From contig DASSNU010000004.1 of NCBI GenBank assembly GCA_035701265.1, positions 1 to 64,000 of the forward strand: a stretch of 64,000 nucleotides of DNA, written 5' to 3'. The position numbers and the translations under genes were made by a program. The notes beneath the pieces are model-generated. The model saw nothing but the letters and a program-made list of their open reading frames with translations, searched no databases and had not been told where the DNA came from. Origin of the DNA: DASSNU01 sp035701265 (GTDB lineage Bacteria; Gemmatimonadota; Gemmatimonadetes; Gemmatimonadales; Gemmatimonadaceae). Shown here one piece after another: positions 17,275-26,912 of this stretch. Numbering within the stretch: the first letter of the stretch is position 1; every line of letters starts with the position of its first letter.

Positions 17275-18319
17275 AGAACCCCGACGCGACGCGCCGCTGC
17301 CGTAGCAGGATCCACAGAAACACCGGCGCGCCGACGACGGCGGTGATGATCCCGATCGGCAGCTCCGCCGGCGGGATCAGCACGCGCGCGATGATGTCCA
17401 CCAGCTCCATCGTCACCGCGCCGAGGAGCGCGGAGGCGGGAAGCAGGAACGTGTAGTCGGACGACTTGAGCAGACGCAGCACGTGCGGCACGACGAGCCC
17501 GATGAAGGCGATCACGCCGACCATCGCCGTGGCCACCGCCACCATGGCGGTATTCACGATGAGCAGCCGGAGCGTGAGCCGACGCGTGTCGATGCCCAGC
17601 GACGCCGCTTCCGATTCGCCGAGCATGAGCGCGTTGAGCGCCTTGCCGTAACGCAGACACCAGAGGAACCCGAGCGCGAAGGCGGCCGTCACGAGCGTCA
17701 CGCCGCGCCACTCGGCGGTGGTGAACGTGCCGAGGTTCCAGAAGGTGATGTTCCGCGCCTGTGGATCGCGCGCGATGTAGGAGAGGAAGCCCGTGCCGGC
17801 GGCGCAGACGGCGTTCACCGCGATCCCGGCCAGGAGGAGCGTGAAGACGTCCACCTTGCCGAAGGATGACGACATGCGGTAGACGAGCATCGTGGCGACG
17901 AAGCCGCCGGCGAACGCCAGCGCCGGCACGGCGAACGACCCGAGGGGCGCGGTGAACGCCAGCGTCGTCTTCTCGCCGAGCACGAATACCAACGCCGCAC
18001 CGAGTGCCGCGCCGGCCGACGTACCGGCAAGCCCCGGCTCGACGATCGGGTTGCGGAAGAGTCCCTGCATGAGCGTTCCCGACACGCCGAGCACGGCGCC
18101 CGTCACGCCGGCAAGGAGCACGCGCGGCAGCCTGAGGCGCAGCAGTACGTTCCGCCCCAGCGCGTCGGATCCGGCGGGGACCGCCTGCCAGCCGAGCCCC
18201 TGCGCCAGGTAGTGGACGACTTCCGACGGCGTGAACTGGAAGGCGCCGATGCAGGCCGACGCGATCACCGCGGCGGCCAGCAGTACGCCAAGGAGCAGAT
18301 AGATCCGCCGCGCGCTCAC
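17267..18319 (-). CDS. hmuU: FecCD-family ABC importer permease
   Basis: This 350-residue permease has about ten transmembrane segments and begins MSARRIYLLLGVLLAAAVIAS. It carries the FecCD hallmarks GALLGVSGTLMQGLFRNPIVEP-type sequence near residue 80 and GLVVPHVLRLL. The start is a GTG overlapping the TGA of the binding-protein gene (GTGA), so translation is coupled; the longer in-frame extension lies inside that gene. It overlaps the ATPase gene by 8 bp. Confidence 0.9.
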   Translation of the reverse strand: MSARRIYLLLGVLLAAAVIASACIGAFQFTPSEVVHYLAQGLGWQAVPAGSDALGRNVLLRLRLPRVLLAGVTGAVLGVSGTLMQGLFRNPIVEPGLAGTSAGAALGAALVFVLGEKTTLAFTAPLGSFAVPALAFAGGFVATMLVYRMSSSFGKVDVFTLLLAGIAVNAVCAAGTGFLSYIARDPQARNITFWNLGTFTTAEWRGVTLVTAAFALGFLWCLRYGKALNALMLGESEAASLGIDTRRLTLRLLIVNTAMVAVATAMVGVIAFIGLVVPHVLRLLKSSDYTFLLPASALLGAVTMELVDIIARVLIPPAELPIGIITAVVGAPVFLWILLRQRRVASGFYG

Positions 18320-19203
18320 CGATGGATCATGTCGGCGAGCTCGCGCACCACCGCCGGCGTGCGCGGCCCGTAGTACATGATCTCCTGCTCGGTGATGCGA
18401 TAGATCTTCTTGGATCGTCCCGCCGGCGTGAGCGCGATGCCGGGCATGGTGAGGAAGCGGTCGACGCTGCCGAAGCGGTCGAAGCCGACTTCCGTGGCGA
18501 TGATCACATCGGGCGCGGCCTTGGCGATGAGCTCCGGCGTCACCCGCGTCATGCCGCCCACCGAGTCGATGGCGTTCACCCCACCGGCCCACCGCAGCAT
18601 CTGGTCGGCCGGCTGCCCCGACTTGAGCGCGAGGTACGTGTTCCCGATCTGGCCGAAGTGCAGAAAGAGCACGCGAGGCCGAGTGCCGTGCCCCATGGCC
18701 GCGAAGCGCGCCGTGTCCTGCCAGATGGAATCCATTCCCGCCCGCCACCGCGCCACGATGCTGTCCGCCTCGTGCGTGCGCCCGAATCGCTCGCCGAGCC
18801 GCAGCATCAGTTGCTGCGCGGAGTCGAGCGTGCGTCCCGGCGACATGATGTCCACCGGGATGCCGACCTTTTTCACCTGGTCGAGCACCGCGTCCGGACC
18901 CACGTTGCCGTCGGTGAGGAGGAGCGTGGGCTTCATCGAGATGATCCCCTCCGCGCTCAGCGCGCGGTGGTATCCCACCGATGGCAGCTTCGTGATCTCC
19001 GCCGGATAGATGGACGTGAGGTCGCGCGCCACGATGTGCCCCTCGGCGCCGATCTCGTACACGAACTCGTTGATCTGCTTGGAGACGCAGACCACACGGT
19101 CGAGCGGTCCCGCTCCTGCGGCGCCGCCGCTCGAGCACGCGATCGCCGAGAGCGCCGCCAGAACCGCGAGCGCCACCACCGCGCCGCGCTGCCAATCGGT
19201 CAC
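18316..19203 (-). CDS. hmuT: heme-binding lipoprotein of ABC importer (HmuT-like)
   Basis: This 295-residue protein has a lipobox SAIAC (Cys23) and the two-lobed FecB/BtuF fold. The stretch SIYPAEITKLPSVGYHRALS followed by AEGIISMKPTLLLT matches the HmuT group closely, including the YHRALSAEG region linked to heme binding. It starts with GTG at 19203, preceded by GGAGGAAGG. First gene of hmuTUV. No TonB-dependent receptor or heme oxygenase is adjacent, so the outer-membrane step must be encoded elsewhere. Confidence 0.87.
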   Translation of the reverse strand: MTDWQRGAVVALAVLAALSAIACSSGGAAGAGPLDRVVCVSKQINEFVYEIGAEGHIVARDLTSIYPAEITKLPSVGYHRALSAEGIISMKPTLLLTDGNVGPDAVLDQVKKVGIPVDIMSPGRTLDSAQQLMLRLGERFGRTHEADSIVARWRAGMDSIWQDTARFAAMGHGTRPRVLFLHFGQIGNTYLALKSGQPADQMLRWAGGVNAIDSVGGMTRVTPELIAKAAPDVIIATEVGFDRFGSVDRFLTMPGIALTPAGRSKKIYRITEQEIMYYGPRTPAVVRELADMIHR

Positions 19204-19482
19204 AACCTTCCTCCGGTGAGAGTCAGGGTCGTCCAGGGATTCCGCGACTGTCGATAGTGCTGCGGGCGGCGGGACGCAAGGGCGGCGATGCCGGTCCGGC
19301 GTACGCTCGGCGAGGAGCCACGCAGCGCGCGGTGGCCGCGGCCGTCGTTCGGCCAGGCGTTGTCATGGTGTCCGCGCCGCTCACGCGCGGGCCCCGGTTC
19401 TGCATGTGATGGGGACGTCGGTTGTCGCGCGCCGGCAGCTTCTGGCGGCGTTCGCGCGTTCCCTCAGTGGAGGTGGCTCCCC

Positions 19483-19749
19483 GTGCCCTGCCTGTTTCTG
19501 CTGCTCGCGCTCATCGCGCCGCGCGTCATCATCGTGCTCCTCTGGTTCTTCACGACCTGGTTCAACGGGATCTTCACGACGATCCTCTGGCCGGTGCTCG
19601 GCTTCATCTTTCTCCCCACCACGCTGCTCTGGTACACGGCCGTGCAGCACTGGTACGGCGGCCAGTGGGGTACCGTGCCGATCGTCGGGATCGTGATCGC
19701 GCTCCTCATCGACCTCTCGCCGGCCACCGGGCGGCGGCGGACGGCGTGA
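19483..19749 (+). CDS. small integral membrane protein
   Basis: This 88-residue protein has two or three hydrophobic segments (PCLFLLLALIAPRVIIVLLW, then WPVLGFIFLPTTLLWYTAV, then IVGIVIALLIDL) and a charged tail. Start is GTG 19483 with GGAGG 8-10 nt upstream; an upstream ATG at 19288 would add 65 residues of non-protein-like sequence. It resembles small membrane proteins seen across high-GC phyla, without assigned function. It stands alone between two leftward operons. Confidence 0.7.
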   Translation: MPCLFLLLALIAPRVIIVLLWFFTTWFNGIFTTILWPVLGFIFLPTTLLWYTAVQHWYGGQWGTVPIVGIVIALLIDLSPATGRRRTA

Positions 19750-19770
19750 CCGCGCGCGGGGGGGGGGGCG

Positions 19771-22113
19771 CTACGGCGATCCTGCAGGGCGCTCCTGCGA
19801 TCCCGAAGCGTGCGCCGCGCGCTTCGCCTCCGGCGATCGCGCCGTACGGGAGGATGTCGTGTCGGCGGGGCGCGCCGGCGGCCGGTGCGTCGCGCCGCTC
19901 GCGCCCTGCGAGTCCGCTGCAACGCGCGTCGCGGCGAAGCTCTCCCATCGCACACGGTAGACGAGCGCATGGTCGTTCTCGTAGACCAGCTCGTAGCGTG
20001 TGGCGCGCGTGGCGCTGTCGGTGAGCGCGAAGTCTTCCCACGTGAAGTCGGGCAGCCCGTTGTCGTGCAGAAAGCGGCGGTCGAGCAGCAGGTAGTCCAC
20101 TCCCAGCGCGCCCAGGGAGTCGAACGCGCTCGCGCGATCGGCGGGGCGTGCCCACGCGGCCGCGCGCGCGAGCGGGGCGAACACGTTGATGCGCGCGCGG
20201 TGCGAGTACAGATGATCGCCGCCGCTCCAGGTGAGGAGCCGCGCGTCCGCGGGGAGGGAGCGATCGATCCACTTCCACGCGGTGTACGTGCGGATCTGCC
20301 GCGCCAGGAACGTGTCGCGTGACTCCGCGCCGGCCACCACCGCGACCGGCACGCCGTGCAGCGTGCCGTTGAGCCACCCGCTCCAGCCGTGCCGGTCGCG
20401 CTCGTGCAGCGGCGTGAAGAAGGGGAGGTCGAGCACGAGGAGGAGCGCGAGCGCGCCCACCACGATGCGCGCCGCGCGCCGTCCCGCCGCGCGGCGCGTG
20501 AGCGCGACGAGGTGTCGCGCCGCGATGGCGGCCAGCCACGCCACGAACGGAAGCAGCGGCAGAAGCCAGCGGAGCTGGAAGCTGGCGACGGGAGACGCCC
20601 AGAGCAGCACGAAGGCGAGCGTGAAGAGTCCAATCGCGATCACCGCGCCGCGCCTGGGGCGCGCGAGCGCGAACGCGGGAAGGATGGCGAGGAAGAGCGG
20701 GCCGGTCGTGCCATCGTAGCGCGCCGCGTGCATCGTGGCGTCCCAGGGGAGCGTCAGCAGGTGTGCCAGCGTACGCGAACGTCCAAAGTGCTCCATGAAG
20801 CTGTGCAGTCCCGCGTCGCTCTGCGCATCCCACCGCGCGCTCGGAGCACCGAACAGATGGTAGAGCTCCGGGAACACAGGGTTCCCGGTGGCGTGCCACG
20901 CGCGCAGGTACCAGGGGAGGGGAATGAGCAACGCGATCACGCCGAGCAGCAGCGCGGGGCGCAGCGCGCGCACGACGTTCCGCTCGCGCCACCAGAGCGT
21001 CACCGCCAGACCGCCGCAGGCGAGGAGCGCCACGAAGAGCGCGAGATGCTTGGTGGCCAGCGCGACACCCAGCGCGATCGCGGCGATCGCCAGCCACTGC
21101 GCGCGCCGCTCCTCCACGTAGCGCACGAGCGCGAGCACGACGAGCGCGACGTAGAGCGTGGTGGCGAGGTCCACGTACGCGGTGGAGGCATCCCACATGG
21201 CGAGCGGAACGGTGGCGACGAGCGCCGCGGTGAGCATCGGGGACGCGCGTCCCCACCGGCGCGCGGCCGCGGCGCCGAGCATCGCCAGCGCGGGAAGACA
21301 GACGAAGTGCAGGAGCTTCGCGGCCACCGGTCCGCCGAGCGCCAGCCCGTAGCCGAACCAGAGCTCCCACGTCATGGGATAGAGCGAGACGTACTCGCTC
21401 GGCACATCCACCAGCGTGCCGTGTTGCAGCGCGAGCTGCGGGAACCAGAGGTGGAACCACACGGCGTCGTACTCTCGTTCCGGCGCGAGCGCGGCGACGA
21501 GCGTGACGGCGAGCGCGATCACGAGCAGCGCTCCCCACACGCGATCGCTCCCGTGTGGGAGAAGGCGGCGCCACCCCGCGGTCTGGGCGGCGCGCGCGAT
21601 GCCACGCTCCGTGCGCACCGCGGCGTGTTCTGAGCGGCCGGTGTCGTGCCGTTCCTGGCGCGCGATGTAGATGCGGCGCGGTGCTCCCCGTCGCAGGACG
21701 ATCAGCGACGCGACCGTCGTCACGATCGTGACGATGCGCAGCGACCATGCGTGGTACGCGCCGACCGCCGCGAGGGCGAGCCCGATGTATGCGAGCGTCG
21801 CCGCGCCGATGGCGAAGGTGGCGGGGAGCGCGAACACGGGATCGTCGAAGTGCCAGCGTGCGAGGCGCGCGATGGTTGCGCCGAGGAGAACCGCGGTCAG
21901 CACCAGCCACCCCGCGCCCACGAGCGCGGTGGCCGCGCGCGCGGCCGCACCGATCAGATCGGGATGCCGCCAGTCGCCGTGGATCGCGAGCTCCGGCCAG
22001 CCGGTGCGCGCAAGCTCACGTGCCGTGGGCGCGAAGTACACGACGAGCACGAGCAGCGCCCAGCCGAGCCCGATGGCCAGGAGGACACGCGCGCGCAGCG
22101 GCGCCCTGCTCAC
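19771..22113 (-). CDS. GT-C fold membrane glycosyltransferase-like protein
   Basis: This 780-residue protein has ten or more membrane segments, including VLLAIGLGWALLVLVVYFA, then a C-terminal soluble region of about 170 residues. An early loop EREYDAVWFHLWFPQLALQ and the later WDASTAYVD fit GT39/ArnT-like enzymes that use polyprenyl-phosphate sugars at the outer face of the inner membrane. The start is GTG with GGAG about 9 nt upstream. Acceptor and sugar are unknown. It is divergent from the zinc-ribbon protein gene across 61 bp. Confidence 0.78.
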   Translation of the reverse strand: MSRAPLRARVLLAIGLGWALLVLVVYFAPTARELARTGWPELAIHGDWRHPDLIGAAARAATALVGAGWLVLTAVLLGATIARLARWHFDDPVFALPATFAIGAATLAYIGLALAAVGAYHAWSLRIVTIVTTVASLIVLRRGAPRRIYIARQERHDTGRSEHAAVRTERGIARAAQTAGWRRLLPHGSDRVWGALLVIALAVTLVAALAPEREYDAVWFHLWFPQLALQHGTLVDVPSEYVSLYPMTWELWFGYGLALGGPVAAKLLHFVCLPALAMLGAAAARRWGRASPMLTAALVATVPLAMWDASTAYVDLATTLYVALVVLALVRYVEERRAQWLAIAAIALGVALATKHLALFVALLACGGLAVTLWWRERNVVRALRPALLLGVIALLIPLPWYLRAWHATGNPVFPELYHLFGAPSARWDAQSDAGLHSFMEHFGRSRTLAHLLTLPWDATMHAARYDGTTGPLFLAILPAFALARPRRGAVIAIGLFTLAFVLLWASPVASFQLRWLLPLLPFVAWLAAIAARHLVALTRRAAGRRAARIVVGALALLLVLDLPFFTPLHERDRHGWSGWLNGTLHGVPVAVVAGAESRDTFLARQIRTYTAWKWIDRSLPADARLLTWSGGDHLYSHRARINVFAPLARAAAWARPADRASAFDSLGALGVDYLLLDRRFLHDNGLPDFTWEDFALTDSATRATRYELVYENDHALVYRVRWESFAATRVAADSQGASGATHRPPARPADTTSSRTARSPEAKRAAHASGSQERPAGSP

Positions 22114-22174
22114 CGTGCGGGCTCCGTATTAGAATCCATCACCGTCGCCATCCCTGCTCCGTGGGACGCGCTCA

Positions 22175-23215
22175 ATGTACGCTACCTGTCTCTTCTGCAA
22201 CCAGCCGCTCGGTGCCAACGAGGCGATCGAGAGCTTTCCCGTAGGGCGCCGGCTCGCGTTCGACGCCGCCAAGGGACGACTCTGGGTGGTCTGCCGGCAC
22301 TGCGAGAAGTGGAACCTCTCGCCGCTCGAGGAGCGATGGGAGGCGATCGAGCGCGCGGAGCAACTCTACCACGACACGCGCCGCCGCATCTCCACGGAGC
22401 ACGTCGGACTGGCGAAGATGCGCGACGGGACCGAGCTGGTGCGCATTGGCCAGCCGCTGCGCCCCGAATTCGCCGCCTGGCGCTACGGCGATCAGTTCGG
22501 GCGCCGCCGGCGCCGGCAGACGGTCATCGCCGGCGCGGGGGTCGGCGCGCTGGGTGCGGTCGTGATCGGCGGCGCCGCGGCCGGTGTGGGAATCGGCGGC
22601 TTCGCGTGGGCCCTCTGGCGCGTTGCGGAGATGGCCATCCATGGCAGCGGCGATGCCGTGATCGCGCGCGTGCGCGGTGCGAACGGCGAGGTGCTCCGTG
22701 TCCGCCGGCGCCACCTGGCGCAGACGCAGCTCCTCCGCGGCGGCGACGGTGCGCTGGCGATCAATCTTCGCTATGCGGGAGGAGAGACGCGCGTGGAGGG
22801 CGACGAAGCCATGCGTGTCGCCGCGCTCGTGGTCCCGGCGGCCAACCGCTTCGGCGGATCGCGCGAGACGGTGGCCCGGGCGGTGGAGCGCATCGAGAAC
22901 GCTGGCAACGTGGAGCGCTACCTCGATGCGCTCACGCAATCGGCGCACGAGACCACGCGTCCGGCCATCATCAAGCGCCGGAGCGACAACTGGAACAGCA
23001 CCATCCGCAAGCACGGGTTGTTCGGACTCTCCTCGGTGGACCGGCTGGCGCTCGAGATGGCGCTGCACGAAGAGGCGGAGCGGCGCGCGGCGGAAGGGGA
23101 GCTGGATCAACTCGAGCGCGCCTGGCGCGAAGCGGAGGAGATCGCCGCCATCTCCGACGATCTCCTCCTGCCGCGCTCCGTGCTGGATCGCATCACGCAC
23201 TGGCGCTCGAGGTGA
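22175..23215 (+). CDS. uncharacterised zinc-ribbon membrane protein
   Basis: This 346-residue protein opens with two CxxC knuckles (CLFC at 5-8 and CRHC near 40), a probable zinc ribbon. A basic patch RRRRRQ and a glycine-rich hydrophobic hairpin follow (residues about 113-145, AGAGVGALGAVVIGGAAAG). The C-terminal 200 residues are soluble and largely helical. I do not recognise a named family. A -10 TAGAAT (22130-22135) lies in the short divergent region with the glycosyltransferase gene. It is followed after 34 bp by an ion transporter gene. Confidence 0.7.
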   Translation: MYATCLFCNQPLGANEAIESFPVGRRLAFDAAKGRLWVVCRHCEKWNLSPLEERWEAIERAEQLYHDTRRRISTEHVGLAKMRDGTELVRIGQPLRPEFAAWRYGDQFGRRRRRQTVIAGAGVGALGAVVIGGAAAGVGIGGFAWALWRVAEMAIHGSGDAVIARVRGANGEVLRVRRRHLAQTQLLRGGDGALAINLRYAGGETRVEGDEAMRVAALVVPAANRFGGSRETVARAVERIENAGNVERYLDALTQSAHETTRPAIIKRRSDNWNSTIRKHGLFGLSSVDRLALEMALHEEAERRAAEGELDQLERAWREAEEIAAISDDLLLPRSVLDRITHWRSR

Positions 23216-23249
23216 CGCCTTCCTGAACAGCGCACCGGCATCGGGCTCC

Positions 23250-24476
23250 ATGCTCGCGCTCGCCATCTTCGTGGCGACGTATCTCCTCATCGCCGTTCAG
23301 CGACTTCCGGGCGTGCCGCTCAACCGGCCGGCCGCGTCGATGCTCGGCGCGGTCGCGATGGTCGTGAGCGGCGTGCTCACGCTCCCCGAGGCGTACGCCG
23401 CCATCGACATGGACGTCCTGGTCTTCCTGCTCGGCGTCATGCTCATCGTGGGCTACCTGGAGAGCGGAGGATTTTTCGAGTGGGTGGCGCATGCCGCGCT
23501 CGCGCGCGTGGCAACGCCCTCGCGTCTCCTGCTCGCCACCGTGGTGGGCGGCGGCGTGCTGTCCGCTTTCTTCGTGAACGACACCATCTGTCTCGTGCTC
23601 ACGCCGGTGCTGGTGGTCGCGCTCCTCCCGCTCGGCGTGCGCCCCACGCCGTATCTCATCGCCCTCGCGATGGGCGCGAACGTGGGCTCCGCGCTCTCCG
23701 TCACCGGCAATCCGCAGAACATGCTCGTCGGCATCTGGAGCGGGACGACGTTCAGCGCGTTCTTCGTGGCCATGCTCCCCGTCACCGCGGGCGCGCTCGC
23801 GCTCACGTACGGGTATCTGCGCTGGGCGTTCCGGCACGAGCTCGCGCGTCCCTTCCCGGCACGTCCGCTGGTCGCGCCCCCCGCGCCCGATCGGCGGCTG
23901 GTCGCGAAAGCGCTCGCGGTGTTCGCGCTGGCGCTCGGCGGCTGGCTCGCCGGCGGATCGCTGCCGCTCGTGGCGATCGCCGCGGGCGCGCTGATGATCG
24001 TGGTCGCGCGGCGCGACCCCACGGAGGCGCTGAGCCGGGTGGAGTGGCCGCTGCTCCTCTTCTTCGCCGCGCTGTTCGTCGTGATGCGCGGCTTCGAGCG
24101 CACCGGGTGGGCGGCGTGGATCGACCAGCACACGCTCACCGTGGCCGCGCACGGCAGCCGGTGGGGCGCGCTCGCCGCGATGAGCGCAGCGCTCACCGTG
24201 CTCTCCAACCTCATCTCCAACGTGCCGGCGGTGATGCTCTGGCGCGGTGCGATCCCCGCGCTCCCCGACGCCGCGCTCCTCTGGCGCGCCGTCGCGATGA
24301 GCGCGACGTTCGCCGGAAACCTCCTGCTCATCGGATCGATGGCGAACCTCATCGTGGCCGAGCGCGCGCAGGCGCGTGGCGTCACGATCGGGTTCGGCGA
24401 GTACGCGCGCGTGGGCATTCCCGTCACGCTGCTCACGCTCGCGTGGGGGATCGTGGTTCTCGGCCTCACTGGGTGA
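23250..24476 (+). CDS. ArsB/NhaD/SLC13-like ion transporter
   Basis: This 408-residue membrane protein has about eleven helices. It has the superfamily marks FFVNDTICLVLTPVL and ALSVTGNPQNMLVG in the first half and LISNVPAVML in the second, the inverted-repeat re-entrant loops of the ion-transporter superfamily. Substrates in the family include arsenite, dicarboxylates, sulfate and sodium. No arsR, arsC or other arsenic gene is adjacent, so arsenite export cannot be assumed. It follows the zinc-ribbon gene on the same strand by 34 bp. Confidence 0.83.
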   Translation: MLALAIFVATYLLIAVQRLPGVPLNRPAASMLGAVAMVVSGVLTLPEAYAAIDMDVLVFLLGVMLIVGYLESGGFFEWVAHAALARVATPSRLLLATVVGGGVLSAFFVNDTICLVLTPVLVVALLPLGVRPTPYLIALAMGANVGSALSVTGNPQNMLVGIWSGTTFSAFFVAMLPVTAGALALTYGYLRWAFRHELARPFPARPLVAPPAPDRRLVAKALAVFALALGGWLAGGSLPLVAIAAGALMIVVARRDPTEALSRVEWPLLLFFAALFVVMRGFERTGWAAWIDQHTLTVAAHGSRWGALAAMSAALTVLSNLISNVPAVMLWRGAIPALPDAALLWRAVAMSATFAGNLLLIGSMANLIVAERAQARGVTIGFGEYARVGIPVTLLTLAWGIVVLGLTG

Positions 24477-24571
24477 GCGTGCGCGCGGCGAAGGCGGGCG
24501 CTGGTTGACCGCTCCCGTTCCGGCGCGTAGAGTCTGCCGCATCCGCTCGATCGCCGTCCCCGTACCGTCTC

Positions 24572-25351
24572 ATGCGCACCGACGCCGTCCTGTTGGATCT
24601 CGATGGCACGCTCTATGTGGGCGATGCTCCCGTCCCTGGAGGGGTGGAGACGGTGCGCGCGCTGCGCGAGCGGGGCGTGGCCCGCCGCTATCTCACCAAC
24701 ACCACCCGCTTCCCGCGCAGCGTGCTCGTGGCGCGGCTGCGCGCAATGGGCTTCCCGGTGGAGGAGCGCGAGCTCTTCACGCCCACGGTGGCTGCCATCC
24801 GCTGGCTGCGCGAGCATGAGATCCGCCGCATCGCGCTCTACGTGCCGCGCGCCGCGCACGAGGACTTCGACTCGTTCGTCGTGACCGATGTGCAACCGCA
24901 AGCGGTGGTGATCGGCGATCTGGCGCGCGGGTGGGACTTCGTCACGCTGAACGGCGCGTTCCGCCACCTCGTGGCCGGCGCGCAGCTCCTCGCCTTGCAG
25001 AAGAACCGCTACTGGATGACCGAGGACGGTCTCTCGCTCGACGCCGGTCCGTTCGTGGCGGCGCTCGAGTACGCGGCCGGTCAGCGCGCGACGGTGGTGG
25101 GGAAGCCGAGCGCGGCGTTCTTCGAGCTCGCCGCGGCATCGCTCGACGTGCCCACGGAGCGGATCGTCGTCGTGGGCGACGATGTGGAGGCGGATGTGGG
25201 CGGGGCACAGGCCGCCGGATTGCGCGGCGTGCTTGTGCGCACCGGCAAGTATCGCGAGGAGCACGTCGCGCGGAGCGGCGTGCGGCCGGATGCGATCATC
25301 AACTCGGTAGCGGAGCTGCCGGAACGGCTCATGGCGCGCGCGCTTCGCTGA
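24572..25351 (+). CDS. HAD-IIA phosphatase (NagD/LHPP-like)
   Basis: This 259-residue protein has HAD motif I LLDLDGTLY (Asp9 nucleophile, Asp11), motif II in YLTNTTRFPRS, motif III Lys in VGKPSAAFF and motif IV VGDDVEADVGGAQ. The layout fits the HAD-IIA group with a C2 cap, most like LHPP-type phosphohistidine/phospholysine or nucleotide phosphatases. Substrate is unpredictable. It starts 95 bp after the transporter gene and is followed by an amine oxidase gene on the same strand. Confidence 0.85.
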   Translation: MRTDAVLLDLDGTLYVGDAPVPGGVETVRALRERGVARRYLTNTTRFPRSVLVARLRAMGFPVEERELFTPTVAAIRWLREHEIRRIALYVPRAAHEDFDSFVVTDVQPQAVVIGDLARGWDFVTLNGAFRHLVAGAQLLALQKNRYWMTEDGLSLDAGPFVAALEYAAGQRATVVGKPSAAFFELAAASLDVPTERIVVVGDDVEADVGGAQAAGLRGVLVRTGKYREEHVARSGVRPDAIINSVAELPERLMARALR

Positions 25352-25391
25352 TCGGTGCGCGGCGCGGGATCGTGATCCGGGGAGGGGGGTC

Positions 25392-26726
25392 GTGACGGCG
25401 GTGATCGTCGTGGGGGCGGGGGTGGCCGGGCTCGCCGCCGCACGCGCGCTCGTGCGTGCTGGGGTCGACGTCGCCGTGCTCGAGGCGCGCGACCGCATTG
25501 GTGGGCGCATCCTCACGCAGCGCGTGCCGATGCTTCCGCTCCCCGTGGAGCTGGGCGCGGAGTTCGTGCACGGGCGTCCCGCCGAGTTGGAGACGCTCGC
25601 GCGCGAGGCGTCGCTCGTGCCGGTGGAGATCACCGGTGCCTGGTGGAGCGCGCGGCACGGGCGCATGGAGACATCCGGCGATACGTGGGCGCACGTGGAA
25701 GAGCTGCTCGCCGGCATGGATCCGGAGCGCGAGCCCGACCGGTCGCTGGACGAGTATCTGGCCGCGCACGCGAGCGATGCCTCCATGGCTGTCGCGCGCG
25801 AGGCGGCGCGCCGCTTCGTGAGCGGCTTTCACGCCGCGGACCCCGCGCGCGTGAGCGAGCGCGCGCTCGCGCGCATGGGAAGCGCGGCCACTGGCGGGGA
25901 TCGATCCGCGCGTCTGCTCGACGGCTACGCCGAGGTGCCGGCGTGGCTCGCGCGCGACCTGGCCGGCCGGCTCCGACTCGACACCGTCGTGCACCGCATC
26001 GAGTGGCAGCGCGGCCGCGTTGGCGTGCACGTGCATGCGCGCGGTGCCGCGCGCCGCGGTGTGGAGGAGCTGCACGCCGACGCGGCGATCATCACCGTGC
26101 CGCTCGGCGTGCTGCACGCGGGCGACGGCGAGGAGGGCGCCATCGCCTTCGACCCGCCCCCCGTCTCCGCGCTGCGTGCCGCGCGCGGGCTCGCGATGGG
26201 GTCGGCCGTGCGCATCGTGTTCGCGTTGCGCGAGCGATTCTGGGAGACGCGCCCGCTCGCGTGGCCTGCGGACGCGGACCCCGCCATGCTCGCCTTTCTC
26301 CAGTGTGCCGACGCCGATGTGCCGGTGTGGTGGACCACCTTCCCCGTGCGCGCGGCGATGCTCGTGGGGTGGGTGGGCGGACCGGCCGCGGCGGCGATGG
26401 CCGGGGAGCCGCTCGAGCGCGTGGCCGCGCGTGCGCTGCGCGGGCTGGCGCGCGCGGTGGGGATGTCCTACGACCAGCTCCGCACGATGGTCATGGGACG
26501 GTGGATGCACGACTGGGAGCACGATCCGTTCACGCGCGGGGCGTACAGCTATCCCGTGGTGGGCGGCGCGGACGCCGCAGCGCAACTGGCGGAGCCGGTG
26601 GAGGAGACGCTCTTCTTCGCCGGCGAGGCCACGGCGCGTGCGGGGCGGAACGGCACCGTGGACGGCGCCATCGCCTCAGGCGAGCGCGCCGCGGCGCAGG
26701 TGCGCGCCGTCCTCGGCCAGGACTGA
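25392..26726 (+). CDS. FAD-dependent amine oxidase
   Basis: This 444-residue protein opens with a dinucleotide motif VGAGVAGLAAA, the GG-doublet region EARDRIGGRI and, at the C-terminus, LFFAGEATARAGRNGTVDGA that closes over FAD. This is the monoamine/polyamine oxidase (LSD1-like) fold. It oxidises an amine to an aldehyde with release of H2O2. No signal peptide, so cytoplasmic. The GTG start at 25392 is supported by a purine-rich GGAGGGGGG just upstream. With a PLP decarboxylase in the same window, amine turnover is a possible theme, though the two are not linked. Confidence 0.87.
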   Translation: MTAVIVVGAGVAGLAAARALVRAGVDVAVLEARDRIGGRILTQRVPMLPLPVELGAEFVHGRPAELETLAREASLVPVEITGAWWSARHGRMETSGDTWAHVEELLAGMDPEREPDRSLDEYLAAHASDASMAVAREAARRFVSGFHAADPARVSERALARMGSAATGGDRSARLLDGYAEVPAWLARDLAGRLRLDTVVHRIEWQRGRVGVHVHARGAARRGVEELHADAAIITVPLGVLHAGDGEEGAIAFDPPPVSALRAARGLAMGSAVRIVFALRERFWETRPLAWPADADPAMLAFLQCADADVPVWWTTFPVRAAMLVGWVGGPAAAAMAGEPLERVAARALRGLARAVGMSYDQLRTMVMGRWMHDWEHDPFTRGAYSYPVVGGADAAAQLAEPVEETLFFAGEATARAGRNGTVDGAIASGERAAAQVRAVLGQD

Positions 26727-26741
26727 CGCGGCGTCGCGAGC

Positions 26742-26780
26742 GATCCGCGCGACTGATCTGCGCGACTGATCTGCGCGACC
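26742..26780. repeat. three tandem 13-bp repeats
   Basis: Three head-to-tail copies of GATCTGCGCGACT, with one variant base in the first copy and one in the third, lie just after the amine oxidase stop. They may mark replication slippage. No secondary structure is obvious. Confidence 0.75.
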
Positions 26781-26912
26781 GGCGCGCCGTGCTCGCGTGG
26801 GGATGACGCGCTGCGCACGCGGCGGCACTTGCGGCGCGCGTGCTCCGCGGAGCATCGTGCGCGGAGTCGGTCTCCCTCCTTTCTTACCCGATCCCACTCC
26901 GGAGAGCGCGTC

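Noticed and set aside
19204..19482. Cobalamin riboswitch upstream of the FecCD-type importer
   Set aside because: No conserved B12-box-like sequence is seen and the binding protein is heme-type, not BtuF-type.
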